From NCBI RefSeq assembly GCF_002872475.1, contig NZ_CP025682.1:2232001-2296000 (forward strand): 64,000 nucleotides of DNA, in the 5' to 3' direction. The DNA comes from Pseudazoarcus pumilus. GTDB taxonomy: Bacteria; Pseudomonadota; Gammaproteobacteria; Burkholderiales; Rhodocyclaceae. This document shows, piece by piece, positions 50,505-57,448 of the stretch (the stretch's first letter is position 1; each line of letters opens with the position of its first letter). Below the pieces are notes generated by a model. The model saw nothing but the letters and a program-made list of their open reading frames with translations, made no database searches and was not told the DNA's origin. Made by a program: the position numbers and the translations under genes.

Positions 50505-51116
50505 ATGACCAAATGCAGCGGTTGCGGCTATGTGCGGCAGGAATCGGACGCGGGATCGCTGGCCGTTTGTCCGCGTTGCAACGTACCGTATCTGTGGTCA
50601 GCGGGCGAGGCGAGCCAGGGCGACGAGGCTGAAGCGCCACCCCGGAGTGTTCGAGCAACGCGTCTCCGCAAGAATGCAGCGGCGACGGGCGAACCGCAGG
50701 GCGTGCGTGACGTGGTCATTTCCGCGCTGGTGTTAGCGGTCGGCTGTTTCGCGCCGTTGATGTCTGTGCCGCTCGTCGGCTCGATCACGGCGACGCAATT
50801 GCGCTTCTCCGATGGCTACGTGTTGCTGGCCCTCGCAGGCCTGGCAGTATGGTTTGCGTACTCTGACAAGGTGCGCCTGGTGCGCTGGCCTGGATGGGCG
50901 GCGCTGGGGATCGTGACTTTCGACTTCGTGGCACTGTTTATGCGGGTGCAGCAGGCGAAAACTGATATGCAGGCGAACCTCGAGGGCAACCCCTTTGCAG
51001 GCATCGCGGAGGCGATGGCGCAGTCCATCCAGCTGCAATGGGGCTGGGTACCGCTGTTCGCGGGTGCCATCGGCCTTGTCCTGGTTGGCCACGGGCGGCG
51101 CCTTCCGGTCAGGTAG
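50505..51116 (+). CDS. Zinc-ribbon membrane protein (prophage moron)
   Basis: A 203-residue protein. The N-terminal zinc ribbon is CSGCGYVRQ...CPRCNVPYLW (about 4-30). After a linker come hydrophobic helices at about 68-92, 104-116, 127-145 and 180-195 (VVISALVLAVGCFAPLMSV, GYVLLALAGLAVWFA, WAALGIVTFDFVALFM, VPLFAGAIGLVLVG). The layout matches membrane proteins of unknown function seen near phage exclusion genes. It ends before a 232-bp gap and the next promoter. Confidence 0.8.
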   Translation: MTKCSGCGYVRQESDAGSLAVCPRCNVPYLWSAGEASQGDEAEAPPRSVRATRLRKNAAATGEPQGVRDVVISALVLAVGCFAPLMSVPLVGSITATQLRFSDGYVLLALAGLAVWFAYSDKVRLVRWPGWAALGIVTFDFVALFMRVQQAKTDMQANLEGNPFAGIAEAMAQSIQLQWGWVPLFAGAIGLVLVGHGRRLPVR

Positions 51117-51274
51117 GACAGGCTGCGCGGGGTCGACCGCAATCCAACGAAGCCCGCCGCACGGCGGGTTTTGCACTTCTGCAGTCCTACTGCCACCGAC
51201 CTTCATCCAGCGGCCGGGCCGATCATCGGTTTTGCCCGTGATGCGCTCTCGCAAGTTTGAAGTTTTTCTTCTTT

Positions 51275-51337
51275 GTTAGCAGTTAGCTGCTTGACTTCCT
51301 CAGATTACTGCTTACCATTAGCGGTAAGTTGCTAATC
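51275..51337 (+). promoter_or_regulatory. Promoter with TTAGC operator half-sites
   Basis: A -35-like TTGACT (51291-51296) and a -10-like TACCAT (51313-51318) are separated by 16 bases. TTAGC or GCTAA half-sites occur at about 51276, 51283, 51318 and 51331, and CTTACC-ATTAGC-GGTAAG is a perfect 6-bp palindrome across the -10. The same half-site makes up the switch operators at 47.73-47.78 kb, so the repressor or Cro-like protein probably also controls this rightward operon. AGGAGG precedes the first start codon. Confidence 0.65.
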
Positions 51338-51348
51338 AGGAGGTCTTC

Positions 51349-52062
51349 ATGCACCCCACCCTGCACATTCTCGGCACCACCGTCCGCACCGACGACGACG
51401 GCCGCGTGTCGCTCAACGACATCCACACCGCAGCCAGCGCAGCCAGCATGACCGACGGAAAGCGCGACCCGCGCCGCTGGCAGAAAGAAGCTGGTGAGCA
51501 GTTCATCGAGTTTCTTGCCGAAAACCTGAATGTCCGCAAATCGGACATTTGCAAAGCGAGGCGCGGCGCAGGCGGCGGCACCTTCGCCCACTGGCAAGTC
51601 GCTCTCGCTTATGCAAAGTACCTCTCGCCCGCCCTGCACGTGCAGGTCAACGAGGTGTACGCCCGCTTCAAGTCCGGTGACATCACCTTGGCCGACGAGA
51701 TTGCCGACCGCGCCACGCCCGAGCAGCAGGAATGGCTGGCCAAGCGCAGCGCCGGCAAAGCCGCGCGCAACCAGCTCACCAGCACGCTGGCCGCACATGG
51801 CGTGCACGGCAAAGGCTTTGCCGACTGCACCAACGCCATCTACCGCCCGATCCTTGGAGGCAAGAAATCCGAAATCTGCGCCAAGCGCGGCCTGCCGGCC
51901 AACACCAACTTGCGCGACACGATGGACCTCGAGCAGCTCACCCGCACTGCGCTGGCCGAGATCGTCGCCAGGAAGCGCATCACGCGCGGGAATGTGCGCG
52001 GCAACCAGCGCTGCGCCTACGAATGCCACAGCGCCGCCGCTGCCGTGGCGCACGTGCAGTGA
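51349..52062 (+). CDS. KilA-N domain protein
   Basis: A 237-residue protein. The KilA-N DNA-binding domain (about 5-115) has GRVSLNDIHTAASAA, RDPRRWQKEAGEQFIEFL and FAHWQVALAYAKYLSPALHVQVNEVYARF (read in parts). The C-terminal domain (NQLTSTLAAHGVHGKGFADCTNAIYRPILGG...) is a phage-antirepressor-like module. It is the first gene of the rightward operon, with AGGAGG upstream. It probably acts as an early regulator or antirepressor; this is inference from family. Confidence 0.9.
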   Translation: MHPTLHILGTTVRTDDDGRVSLNDIHTAASAASMTDGKRDPRRWQKEAGEQFIEFLAENLNVRKSDICKARRGAGGGTFAHWQVALAYAKYLSPALHVQVNEVYARFKSGDITLADEIADRATPEQQEWLAKRSAGKAARNQLTSTLAAHGVHGKGFADCTNAIYRPILGGKKSEICAKRGLPANTNLRDTMDLEQLTRTALAEIVARKRITRGNVRGNQRCAYECHSAAAAVAHVQ

Positions 52063-52070
52063 GGCCGACA

Positions 52071-52328
52071 ATGACCACCACCACCGAAACCACCATCGCC
52101 GACCAGGTCCGCGCCGCGCTCGTTGCGCCGACGGGCTTCAAGGTCGAGCAGATCGAGTCAAAACACACCTTCGTCGCCGACCTGCGCATGGACAGCCTGG
52201 ACCAGCTCGAGGCCGTCCTCGCCGTCGAAGAAGCCTGCGGCGTCGAACTCCCCGACGAGACGCTGGAGCACGCCCACACCGTGGGCGACCTGATCGCCCT
52301 GGTTGAGCGCGCGCGGGGTGCGGAATGA
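52071..52328 (+). CDS. Acyl carrier protein-like protein
   Basis: An 85-residue protein. The core LRMDSLDQLEAVLAVEEACGVELPDETLEHAHTVGDLIALVE (read in parts) is that of acyl carrier proteins, with DSLD holding the serine (about residue 42) that would carry 4'-phosphopantetheine, and the usual acidic helix II. Length fits. A carrier protein inside a phage operon is unusual; nearby genes show no fatty-acid or polyketide enzyme. It may capture the host's acylation or phosphopantetheinyl machinery. The stop overlaps the next gene. Confidence 0.85.
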   Translation: MTTTTETTIADQVRAALVAPTGFKVEQIESKHTFVADLRMDSLDQLEAVLAVEEACGVELPDETLEHAHTVGDLIALVERARGAE

Positions 52329-52573
52329 GCACCCCACCGAACCGCCCACAGATCCAGCGCCCGACACTGGAGGACTGCGCGATCGTCGAGCGCCACCTGC
52401 GTTACAACGCTATCGAGGCGGCGAGGCGCGGGAACAGGCGGGCGCTCGACACGCTGATGTGGCGCTACAGCGTCCTCGTGCTGCTGGACGTGGCCAGCAA
52501 AGCCGACTGTGACGCTCTCTTCTATCACTGCGATTCCATTGCAGCACAAGCCAGAAAGGAGCCTGCCGCATGA
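52325..52573 (+). CDS. Duplicated small phage protein, copy A1
   Basis: An 82-residue protein. It begins STPPNRPQIQRPTLEDC, nearly identical to the start of copy A2 at 52686, and the rest is a diverged but alignable helical region ending in KEPAA/KQEAA. ATGA overlaps on both sides. The function is unknown. With B1 it forms the first of two tandem A-B pairs. Confidence 0.85.
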   Translation: MSTPPNRPQIQRPTLEDCAIVERHLRYNAIEAARRGNRRALDTLMWRYSVLVLLDVASKADCDALFYHCDSIAAQARKEPAA

Positions 52574-52689
52574 ACACCATCGCCACCCAGCGCGCCCTGC
52601 GCGCCGTCAAGCACGCCGCGCGCATCGTGCAGATCGAGCAGCCGGCCGACACCGCGCCCGAGTTCGGCGCACAGCGGGGTGCGGCATGA
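52570..52689 (+). CDS. Duplicated small phage protein, copy B1 (short)
   Basis: A 39-residue ORF starting MNTIATQRALRAVKHAARIV, matching the first ~38 residues of B2 (MNTIATHRALRAVKHVARIV). It then ends with GAQRGAA, so it is a truncated copy. It overlaps A1 and A2 by ATGA. It may be a functional leader or a decaying duplicate. Confidence 0.7.
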   Translation: MNTIATQRALRAVKHAARIVQIEQPADTAPEFGAQRGAA

Positions 52690-52931
52690 CCACCCCACCG
52701 AACCGCCCGCAGATCCAGCGCCCGACGCTGGAGGACTGCCGCGCCGCCGAGAAGATCCTGCGCGAGACCGCCATCGAGGAGGCCCTGGCCGGCATATCCG
52801 GCGGCTGGGCACAGGGCCGCTACAACGCCCTGGCGCTGCTCGGCGTCATCAGCAACGCCGACGCCGAGGCGTTCCGCGTTTATTGCCGCGACATCTACGC
52901 CGACGCACTGAAAAAACAGGAGGCCGCATGA
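52686..52931 (+). CDS. Duplicated small phage protein, copy A2
   Basis: An 81-residue paralogue of A1: same TPPNRPQIQRPTLEDC start, then RAAEKILRETAIEEALAGISGGWAQGRYNALALLGVI and a C-terminal YADALKKQEAA. Translated through ATGA overlaps with B1 and B2. No function known. Confidence 0.85.
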   Translation: MTTPPNRPQIQRPTLEDCRAAEKILRETAIEEALAGISGGWAQGRYNALALLGVISNADAEAFRVYCRDIYADALKKQEAA

Positions 52932-53275
52932 ACACCATCGCCACCCATCGCGCCCTGCGCGCCGTCAAGCACGTCGCCCGCATCGTCCCGATCGAGCCGC
53001 AGCCCGACACCCCGCCCGAATTCGGCGCACGCGAAATCGAGCGACACGTGCAGGCCGTCATCACCGAGAACGATTTCCGGCCCGAGCCAATGGTGCGCAG
53101 CCACCGCGCCAAGCTCGCCGCGGCACTGCGCTACCTGGGCGAGCGGTGGATCGGCCACCCGGCCCGCCGGCTCGGCCGGCAGGTGCACGAGCACCGCGAC
53201 GGCATCGTCGCCAGCGTGTCGCTGGCGCTGGGCACGCCGGTGGTGCTGGCGCACAGCATGGGCTGGCTGGCATGA
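52928..53275 (+). CDS. Duplicated small phage protein, copy B2 (full length)
   Basis: A 115-residue protein. The N-terminus is shared with B1. It continues with GAREIERHVQAVITENDFRPEPMVRSHRAKLAAALRYLGERWIGHPARRL and a C-terminal hydrophobic segment (GIVASVSLALGTPVVLAHSMGWLA). Possibly membrane-associated at its end. No family recognised. Confidence 0.82.
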   Translation: MNTIATHRALRAVKHVARIVPIEPQPDTPPEFGAREIERHVQAVITENDFRPEPMVRSHRAKLAAALRYLGERWIGHPARRLGRQVHEHRDGIVASVSLALGTPVVLAHSMGWLA

Positions 53276-53535
53276 GCCGTATCCCATCGCCCCTCACCGC
53301 CGCCGAGCACGGCATGACGCCCGTCACCGTATGGCTGTCGCCAGACCTCGTGCAGCGGCTGGAGCGAATCATCGACATCACGTGCGAGACGCACCCGCAT
53401 GCCGAGCCGCAGGACATCACCGATCTGGTGATGGCCGCAGGCATCGAAGCGGCGGAGTGCGACGCACCCCGAGCACCGCAGCGTGCAGCTTCCGCGAGAA
53501 GCACCGCCATCGCCGGGCCAGTGGCGGATGAGTAA
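53272..53535 (+). CDS. Small ribbon-helix-helix-like phage protein
   Basis: An 87-residue protein, MSRIPSPLTAAEHGMTPVTVWLSPDLVQRLERIIDITCETHPHAEPQDITDLVMAAGIEAAE (read in parts). The strand PVTVWLSPDLVQRLERII followed by a second helix resembles MetJ/Arc-type DNA-binding proteins. ATGA overlap with B2. The C-terminal tail is low complexity. Assignment tentative. Confidence 0.65.
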   Translation: MSRIPSPLTAAEHGMTPVTVWLSPDLVQRLERIIDITCETHPHAEPQDITDLVMAAGIEAAECDAPRAPQRAASARSTAIAGPVADE

Positions 53536-53666
53536 CCCCGGCAGTCAGGGCATGTGTTGAGACGAGCGACCTTCACGCCTCTTCGGGGGCGGGCAGCGCG
53601 GCCGGTAAAGCCGTGTAGCGGCAGGGCCTCGGCAGACGGCGGGAAAGACCGCATGCAGCAGCAGCA

Positions 53667-53690
53667 CCCGGGCGGCTCCGGCCGCCCGGG
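53667..53690 (+). other. Perfect 10-bp hairpin in a 200-base non-coding stretch
   Basis: CCCGGGCGGC (53667-53676) and GCCGCCCGGG (53681-53690) pair perfectly around TCCG. No T-run follows, so it is not a standard terminator. It lies between the ribbon-helix-helix-like gene and acb2 in the 53536-53735 gap. It could be an RNA processing or mRNA-stability element. Confidence 0.6.
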
Positions 53691-53705
53691 CACCCAACAC
53701 CACGC

Positions 53706-53742
53706 CCACGCCTGCGGGGCTGACGCAGGCAACTGATGGAGA
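53706..53742 (+). repeat. Leader repeat with hairpin, copy 1 (before acb2)
   Basis: CCACGCCTGCGGGG, then two variable bases, GACGCAGGCA, two variable bases and GATGGAGA. GCCTGCG (53710-53716) pairs with CGCAGGC (53724-53730). The same element precedes the next gene (53987-54023). It places GGAG just ahead of the start codons, so it probably tunes translation or processing. Confidence 0.75.
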
Positions 53743-53975
53743 TGGAAATGGAAACGATGATTCAACCGAAGGTGACCGGCTACCGGCAATTGAACGAAGC
53801 CGAGGCGGCACTGATGAACGAGATCAAGGCGCATGGCGTTCAGCTTGACGAACTCGTGCAGAAGCTCCGCGCCACCGAAGGACTTGACCCGCGATGGGTG
53901 AGCATCGGCGCGACCGACCTGCAAACCGGGCTGATGGCGCTAACTCGCGCCGTAGCCCAGCCCACGACGTTCTGA
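53736..53975 (+). CDS. acb2: Acb2-like anti-CBASS protein (cyclic-nucleotide sponge)
   Basis: A 79-residue, mostly helical protein. The pattern GYRQLNEAEAALMNEIKAHG, followed by DPRWVSIGATDLQTGLMALTRAVAQP and a terminal Phe, is that of the Acb2/Tad1 hairpin family (formerly DUF7681). Acb2 hexamers sequester cyclic di- and trinucleotides made by CBASS immune synthases. The Tyr of GYRQ and the Lys of EIKAHG are 15 residues apart, as in the ligand-binding pair reported for phage Acb2. Four candidate ATGs (53736, 53742, 53748, 53757) share this frame; GGAG spacing favours 53748. Confidence 0.82.
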   Translation: MEMEMETMIQPKVTGYRQLNEAEAALMNEIKAHGVQLDELVQKLRATEGLDPRWVSIGATDLQTGLMALTRAVAQPTTF

Positions 53976-53986
53976 GATCAACACCC

Positions 53987-54023
53987 CCACGCCTGCGGGG
54001 AAGACGCAGGCACCAGATGGAGA
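53987..54023 (+). repeat. Leader repeat with hairpin, copy 2 (before 54031 gene)
   Basis: Near copy of 53706-53742: GCCTGCG (53991-53997) pairs with CGCAGGC (54005-54011), loop GGGAAGA, followed by AGATGGAGA. GGAG then lies eight bases before ATG 54031. The loop and spacer differ but the stem is conserved, which suggests the hairpin itself matters. Confidence 0.75.
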
Positions 54024-54030
54024 CACCACC

Positions 54031-54375
54031 ATGCCCGCACGACCGTTTCCCGACACGCTGCGCCAGATCCGCTACGGCGCCCTACAAGACGAACTCACCG
54101 ATGCGCTCAACGCGCTGGTGGCCGAGTGCACCAAGACCAACAAGACCGGCGAACTGGTGCTCAAGATCAAGCTCAAGCCCAACCCGGCCGGCCAGGTCGA
54201 GGTGCTGGACGACCTCACCGTGAAGCTGCCCAAGCCCGTACGCGGCACGTCCATTTTCTTCGCCACGCCCGAGGGCAACCTCATGCGTGACGACCCGCGA
54301 CAGCAGCAGCTCGATGGTCTGCGCACCGTGCCCGGCGGCGAGGACGGCGAAGTGCGCGACGTGCGCAGCGCGTAA
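54031..54375 (+). CDS. Phage protein of the DUF2303-associated cluster
   Basis: A 114-residue protein, RPFPDTLRQIRYGALQDELTDALNALVAECTKTNKTGELVLKIKLKP (read in parts), commonly seen directly before DUF2303 genes in prophages. It could be a recombination accessory, but no function is established. Beta-rich core KIKLKPNPAGQVEVLDDLTVKLPKP, acidic tail. Preceded by the leader hairpin repeat. Confidence 0.85.
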   Translation: MPARPFPDTLRQIRYGALQDELTDALNALVAECTKTNKTGELVLKIKLKPNPAGQVEVLDDLTVKLPKPVRGTSIFFATPEGNLMRDDPRQQQLDGLRTVPGGEDGEVRDVRSA

Positions 54376-54402
54376 CCGATCAACCCACCCACGGAGCAAC
54401 CC

Positions 54403-55233
54403 ATGGACAACCTGGGAGCCACCTTCGACGGCGGCGCAGTAAGCGCGATCGCCGGCATGGCCGCCCTCGCATTCGAGATCAAGCGCACCAACGGCGGCAC
54501 ACCCTTCGTCACGCTGCCCGAAGGCTACCGCGTGCACGACCTCGAAAACCTGCTGCCGAAGCCCGTGCGCAAGCGCGGCCACTTCGTACTGCGCGACGCC
54601 AGCAGCTTCATCGCCTACTTCAAGCTGCACCAGCTCGGCAGCACCATCTACGGCACCGTCGAGCCGCCGCGCTTCGTCGCCGTCATCGACGACCACCGTA
54701 AGGACGAACCTGGCTGGCGCGATCACACCGCCGAATACGCCTGCCCGCTCTCCGTGGAGTGGAAGACGTGGCGCGACGCCAGCGGCAAGGGCAAATCGCA
54801 GGCCGACTTCGCGCAGTTCATCGAAGACAACCTGCCCGACATCACCAAGCCCGAAGCCGCTCACATGCTGGAGGTCAGCCGCTCGCTGGAAGCGAAGAAG
54901 AAGGTCGACTTCGCCAGCGCCGTGCGCCTGTCCAACGGCGAAGTGCAGTTCACCTACAACGAGGAACTGCAAGGCACCACCGCCAAGGGCCAGTTCAACG
55001 TGCCCGAGGAATTCGAGATCGCCATTCCGGTGTTCGAGGGCGGCCCGCGCTACGCCATCACCTGCCGCCTGCGCTACCGCATCGCCGAAGGCAAAGGCCT
55101 GGTCATGTGGCACGAGCTCGTGCGCGCACACAAGGTGCTGGAGCACGCCGTCATGGAGGTCTGGCACGAGATCGCCGACCAGACCGGCCAGACCATCTTC
55201 CACGGCACGCCCGACACCAACACCCGCGCCTGA
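54403..55233 (+). CDS. DUF2303 family phage protein
   Basis: A 276-residue protein. Typical stretches are TPFVTLPEGYRVHDLENLLPKPVRKRGHF, SFIAYFKLHQLGSTIYG and SVEWKTWRDASGKGKSQADFAQFIEDNLPDI (read in parts). The family occurs in phage replication/recombination operons; no activity is known. Its start lies 27 bases after the preceding stop, with GGAGCAACCC upstream. Confidence 0.92.
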   Translation: MDNLGATFDGGAVSAIAGMAALAFEIKRTNGGTPFVTLPEGYRVHDLENLLPKPVRKRGHFVLRDASSFIAYFKLHQLGSTIYGTVEPPRFVAVIDDHRKDEPGWRDHTAEYACPLSVEWKTWRDASGKGKSQADFAQFIEDNLPDITKPEAAHMLEVSRSLEAKKKVDFASAVRLSNGEVQFTYNEELQGTTAKGQFNVPEEFEIAIPVFEGGPRYAITCRLRYRIAEGKGLVMWHELVRAHKVLEHAVMEVWHEIADQTGQTIFHGTPDTNTRA

Positions 55234-55315
55234 TACCACCGCGCCCGCGAAAGCGGGCGTATCCCAGTTCCGCCGAACGGCGCAACCGGAATGCGCAGCG
55301 ACACCAAGGACGAAC

Positions 55316-55615
55316 ATGACCATCTGGCACCCCCACACCGAAACGCCGGCCGAGGACCTGACCACGGCCATCATCGCGCTGCCGCCGACCGAGCGCGACG
55401 ACGAAGACCAGGGGCCGATGCTGCTCGGTTGCATCCACGTCTGGAAGGATGGCCGGCGGCTGTCCGAAGAAGGCGAACAGCCCCTGATCGCCGGCGTGTA
55501 CTGGTGGTGCGCCGAGCAATACCTGCTCGACGACCTGCCGGATGCCGCGCATGAACGTGTGCCGGCGGCGCCGGATACGGGGCTGGTCGACGCGCGGGAG
55601 GCGTGCAATGGCTGA
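55316..55615 (+). CDS. Small hypothetical phage protein (99 residues)
   Basis: Sequence begins TIWHPHTETPAEDLTTAIIALPPTERDDED and contains WKDGRRLSEEGEQPLIAGVYWWCAEQYLLDDLP, a pattern like DUF551-type phage proteins. AAGGACGAAC precedes the ATG. The last 8 bases overlap the DUF5131 gene. Function unknown. Confidence 0.78.
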   Translation: MTIWHPHTETPAEDLTTAIIALPPTERDDEDQGPMLLGCIHVWKDGRRLSEEGEQPLIAGVYWWCAEQYLLDDLPDAAHERVPAAPDTGLVDAREACNG

Positions 55616-56687
55616 GCACAGCAAAATCGAATGGTGCGACAGCACGTTCAACCCGTGGATCGGCTGCACGAAAGTCAGCCCGGCGTGCGACCACTGCTAC
55701 GCCGAGCGGCTTGACAGCCGCGGCATCTTCGGCGGCGCGCATTGGGGGCCGGGCGTGCCGAGGAAGCGCACCAGCCCGGGCAACTGGAGGAAGCCGCTGG
55801 CGTGGAATGCGCAAGAGTTCGTCGAATGCCCGGCATGCGGATGGCGCGGCGAGTGGCGCGAGGCTGATCTGCGCAACGGCTGCTGCCCGAGATGCAACCA
55901 CCTGCCGGAGCGTTTCAAGCCGGCTCGCCGCCGCGTGTTCTGCGCGAGCCTTGGCGATTGGCTCGACAAGGTGCCGGTCGAGTGGCGCCGCGACCTGTTC
56001 AATCTGATCGCGGCGACGCCGAATCTCGACTGGCTGCTGCTCACGAAGCGCATCGGCAACCTGTCGAAGATGCTACATGAGATTGCCGACATGCCGCGCC
56101 CCGGCAGCCATGCAGGCGACCTGATGGCCCATCACTGGCGCAACGGCACCCCGCCCGCAAACGTCTGGATCGGAGCCACGATCTGCAACCAGCAGGAAGC
56201 CGACCGCGACATCCCGAAGCTGCTGGCCGTGCCGGCTGCCGTGCGGTTTCTGAGCATCGAGCCGATGCTTGGGCCGGTTGATCTGCTCAACATGACCGCT
56301 GCTGACGGCCGCGCATACAACGCGCTGTCGGCATGGATGACCCCCGGCAAAGACCCACTTGAGCGCCGCATCGACTGGATCATCGCAGGCGGCGAATCCG
56401 GCCCGCAGGCGCGGCCGTCGCATCCCGAGTGGTTTAGGAGTTTGCGCGATCAGTGCAAGGCCGCTGGCGTGCCGTTCCTGTTCAAGCAGTGGGGTGAGTG
56501 GATCGACTACACGGTTGACGACAAGCCGACCATCTGGGTCACCGAAGATGGAAGAACGGGGGCGCAGGACGACGTGGTGAAAGACGGCAAGCATTGGTGG
56601 CTCCAGATGAGCCGCGTCGGAAAGTCCGCCGCCGGTCGCCTGCTCGACGGCGAGACGCACAACGGATTCCCGGAGGGAAATCGCTGA
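55608..56687 (+). CDS. DUF5131 (phage Gp37/Gp68 family) protein
   Basis: A 359-residue protein. N-terminal IEWCDSTFNPWIGCTKVSPACDHCYAE has a Cys-rich CTKVSPACDHCYAE cluster site reminiscent of radical-SAM enzymes. RVFCASLGDWLDKVPVEWRRDLFNLIAATPNLDWLLLTKR and the C-terminal AGVPFLFKQWGEW are further signatures. An internal Cys pair set (ECPACGWRGEW, GCCPRCNH) may bind zinc. Possible nucleic-acid or tRNA modification role; not established. The start at ATG 55608 fits the family N-terminus. Confidence 0.9.
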   Translation: MAEHSKIEWCDSTFNPWIGCTKVSPACDHCYAERLDSRGIFGGAHWGPGVPRKRTSPGNWRKPLAWNAQEFVECPACGWRGEWREADLRNGCCPRCNHLPERFKPARRRVFCASLGDWLDKVPVEWRRDLFNLIAATPNLDWLLLTKRIGNLSKMLHEIADMPRPGSHAGDLMAHHWRNGTPPANVWIGATICNQQEADRDIPKLLAVPAAVRFLSIEPMLGPVDLLNMTAADGRAYNALSAWMTPGKDPLERRIDWIIAGGESGPQARPSHPEWFRSLRDQCKAAGVPFLFKQWGEWIDYTVDDKPTIWVTEDGRTGAQDDVVKDGKHWWLQMSRVGKSAAGRLLDGETHNGFPEGNR

Positions 56688-56908
56688 TGCAAACGCGCCT
56701 CCAGTCATTCATCGAGCAATGCCTCAACGTCGGCAGCGGTTTCATCGTTTCGCTGGCGTTTTGGACGTGGGTCGTCGTGCCCGTGTGGGGCTTGCCCGTT
56801 CAGATGGCCGAGAACCTACAGATCACCGCCGCCTTCACCGCGCTGAGTGTCGCGCGCGGGTATGTGTGGCGGCGTGTCTTCAACCACCTGCACCGGGGTC
56901 ACGCATGA
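56687..56908 (+). CDS. DUF7220 family small membrane protein
   Basis: A 73-residue protein. QTRLQSFIEQCLNVGSGFIVSLAFWTWVVVPVWGLPVQMAENLQITAAFTALSVARGYVWRRVFN (read in parts) is the family pattern: two transmembrane helices with a Cys/Asn-containing first helix. Starts within the stop codon of the DUF5131 gene (TGATG). Probably inner membrane; role unknown. Confidence 0.88.
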   Translation: MQTRLQSFIEQCLNVGSGFIVSLAFWTWVVVPVWGLPVQMAENLQITAAFTALSVARGYVWRRVFNHLHRGHA

Positions 56909-57162
56909 GCGCACTCAAGCAGCAGATCGGCGGCAGCCACTACAAGGCCAAGGCCATCCAGCCGGTCGAATACATCCACGCCAACGGCATCGGGTTTTTC
57001 GAGGGCAACGTCATCAAGTACGTCACCCGCTGGCGCGTCAAGGGCGGCATCGCCGATCTGGAGAAAGCGCGTCACTACATCGACATGCTGATCGAACTGG
57101 AGAGCGCCAGGGCGGCACAGAGCACGACGGAGGCGGACCATGGCCGATTCGCAGCCGGTTAA
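56905..57162 (+). CDS. DUF3310 family phage protein
   Basis: An 85-residue protein with the family signature GGSHYKAKAIQPVEYIHANGIGFFEGNVIKYVTRWRVKGGIADLEKARHYIDMLIE (read in parts). These are nucleotide kinase-like phage proteins of uncertain activity. ATGA overlap with DUF7220. The last ~23 bases overlap the next gene. Confidence 0.92.
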   Translation: MSALKQQIGGSHYKAKAIQPVEYIHANGIGFFEGNVIKYVTRWRVKGGIADLEKARHYIDMLIELESARAAQSTTEADHGRFAAG

Positions 57163-57448
57163 CGCCGCAGCCATCGCCAACGAACTGCGGCGCCAGCGCG
57201 AGCTGCCCGGCGCGGTGTGGCCGACATCGCTGCTGAAACACATCATGCCGCTGTGTGACGCGCACGACGCCATGCGCGCCTCCCTGATCGAAGCCCGCGC
57301 CTTCATCGCCGCCGAGCGCCAGACGCATGTCGAGTGCAGCACGCACCCGATCACGCATCAGATGGACGCCGACGACTTCGCCCACGCCGAAGACATCACC
57401 GCCCTGCTCGAGCGCATCGACACCGCACTGGGAGGCACAGCGGAATGA
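57140..57448 (+). CDS. Hypothetical phage protein (102 residues)
   Basis: Helical protein, NAAAIANELRRQRELPGAVWPTSLLKHIMPLCDAHDAMRASLIEARAFIAAERQTH (read in parts) with a His-rich middle and an acidic end. It overlaps DUF3310 by 23 bases and the next gene by ATGA. No family recognised. Confidence 0.72.
   Translation: MADSQPVNAAAIANELRRQRELPGAVWPTSLLKHIMPLCDAHDAMRASLIEARAFIAAERQTHVECSTHPITHQMDADDFAHAEDITALLERIDTALGGTAE

Noticed and set aside
53554-53736. 60-codon plus-strand frame before acb2
   Set aside because: Composition is untypical, it crosses the hairpins and has no ribosome site.
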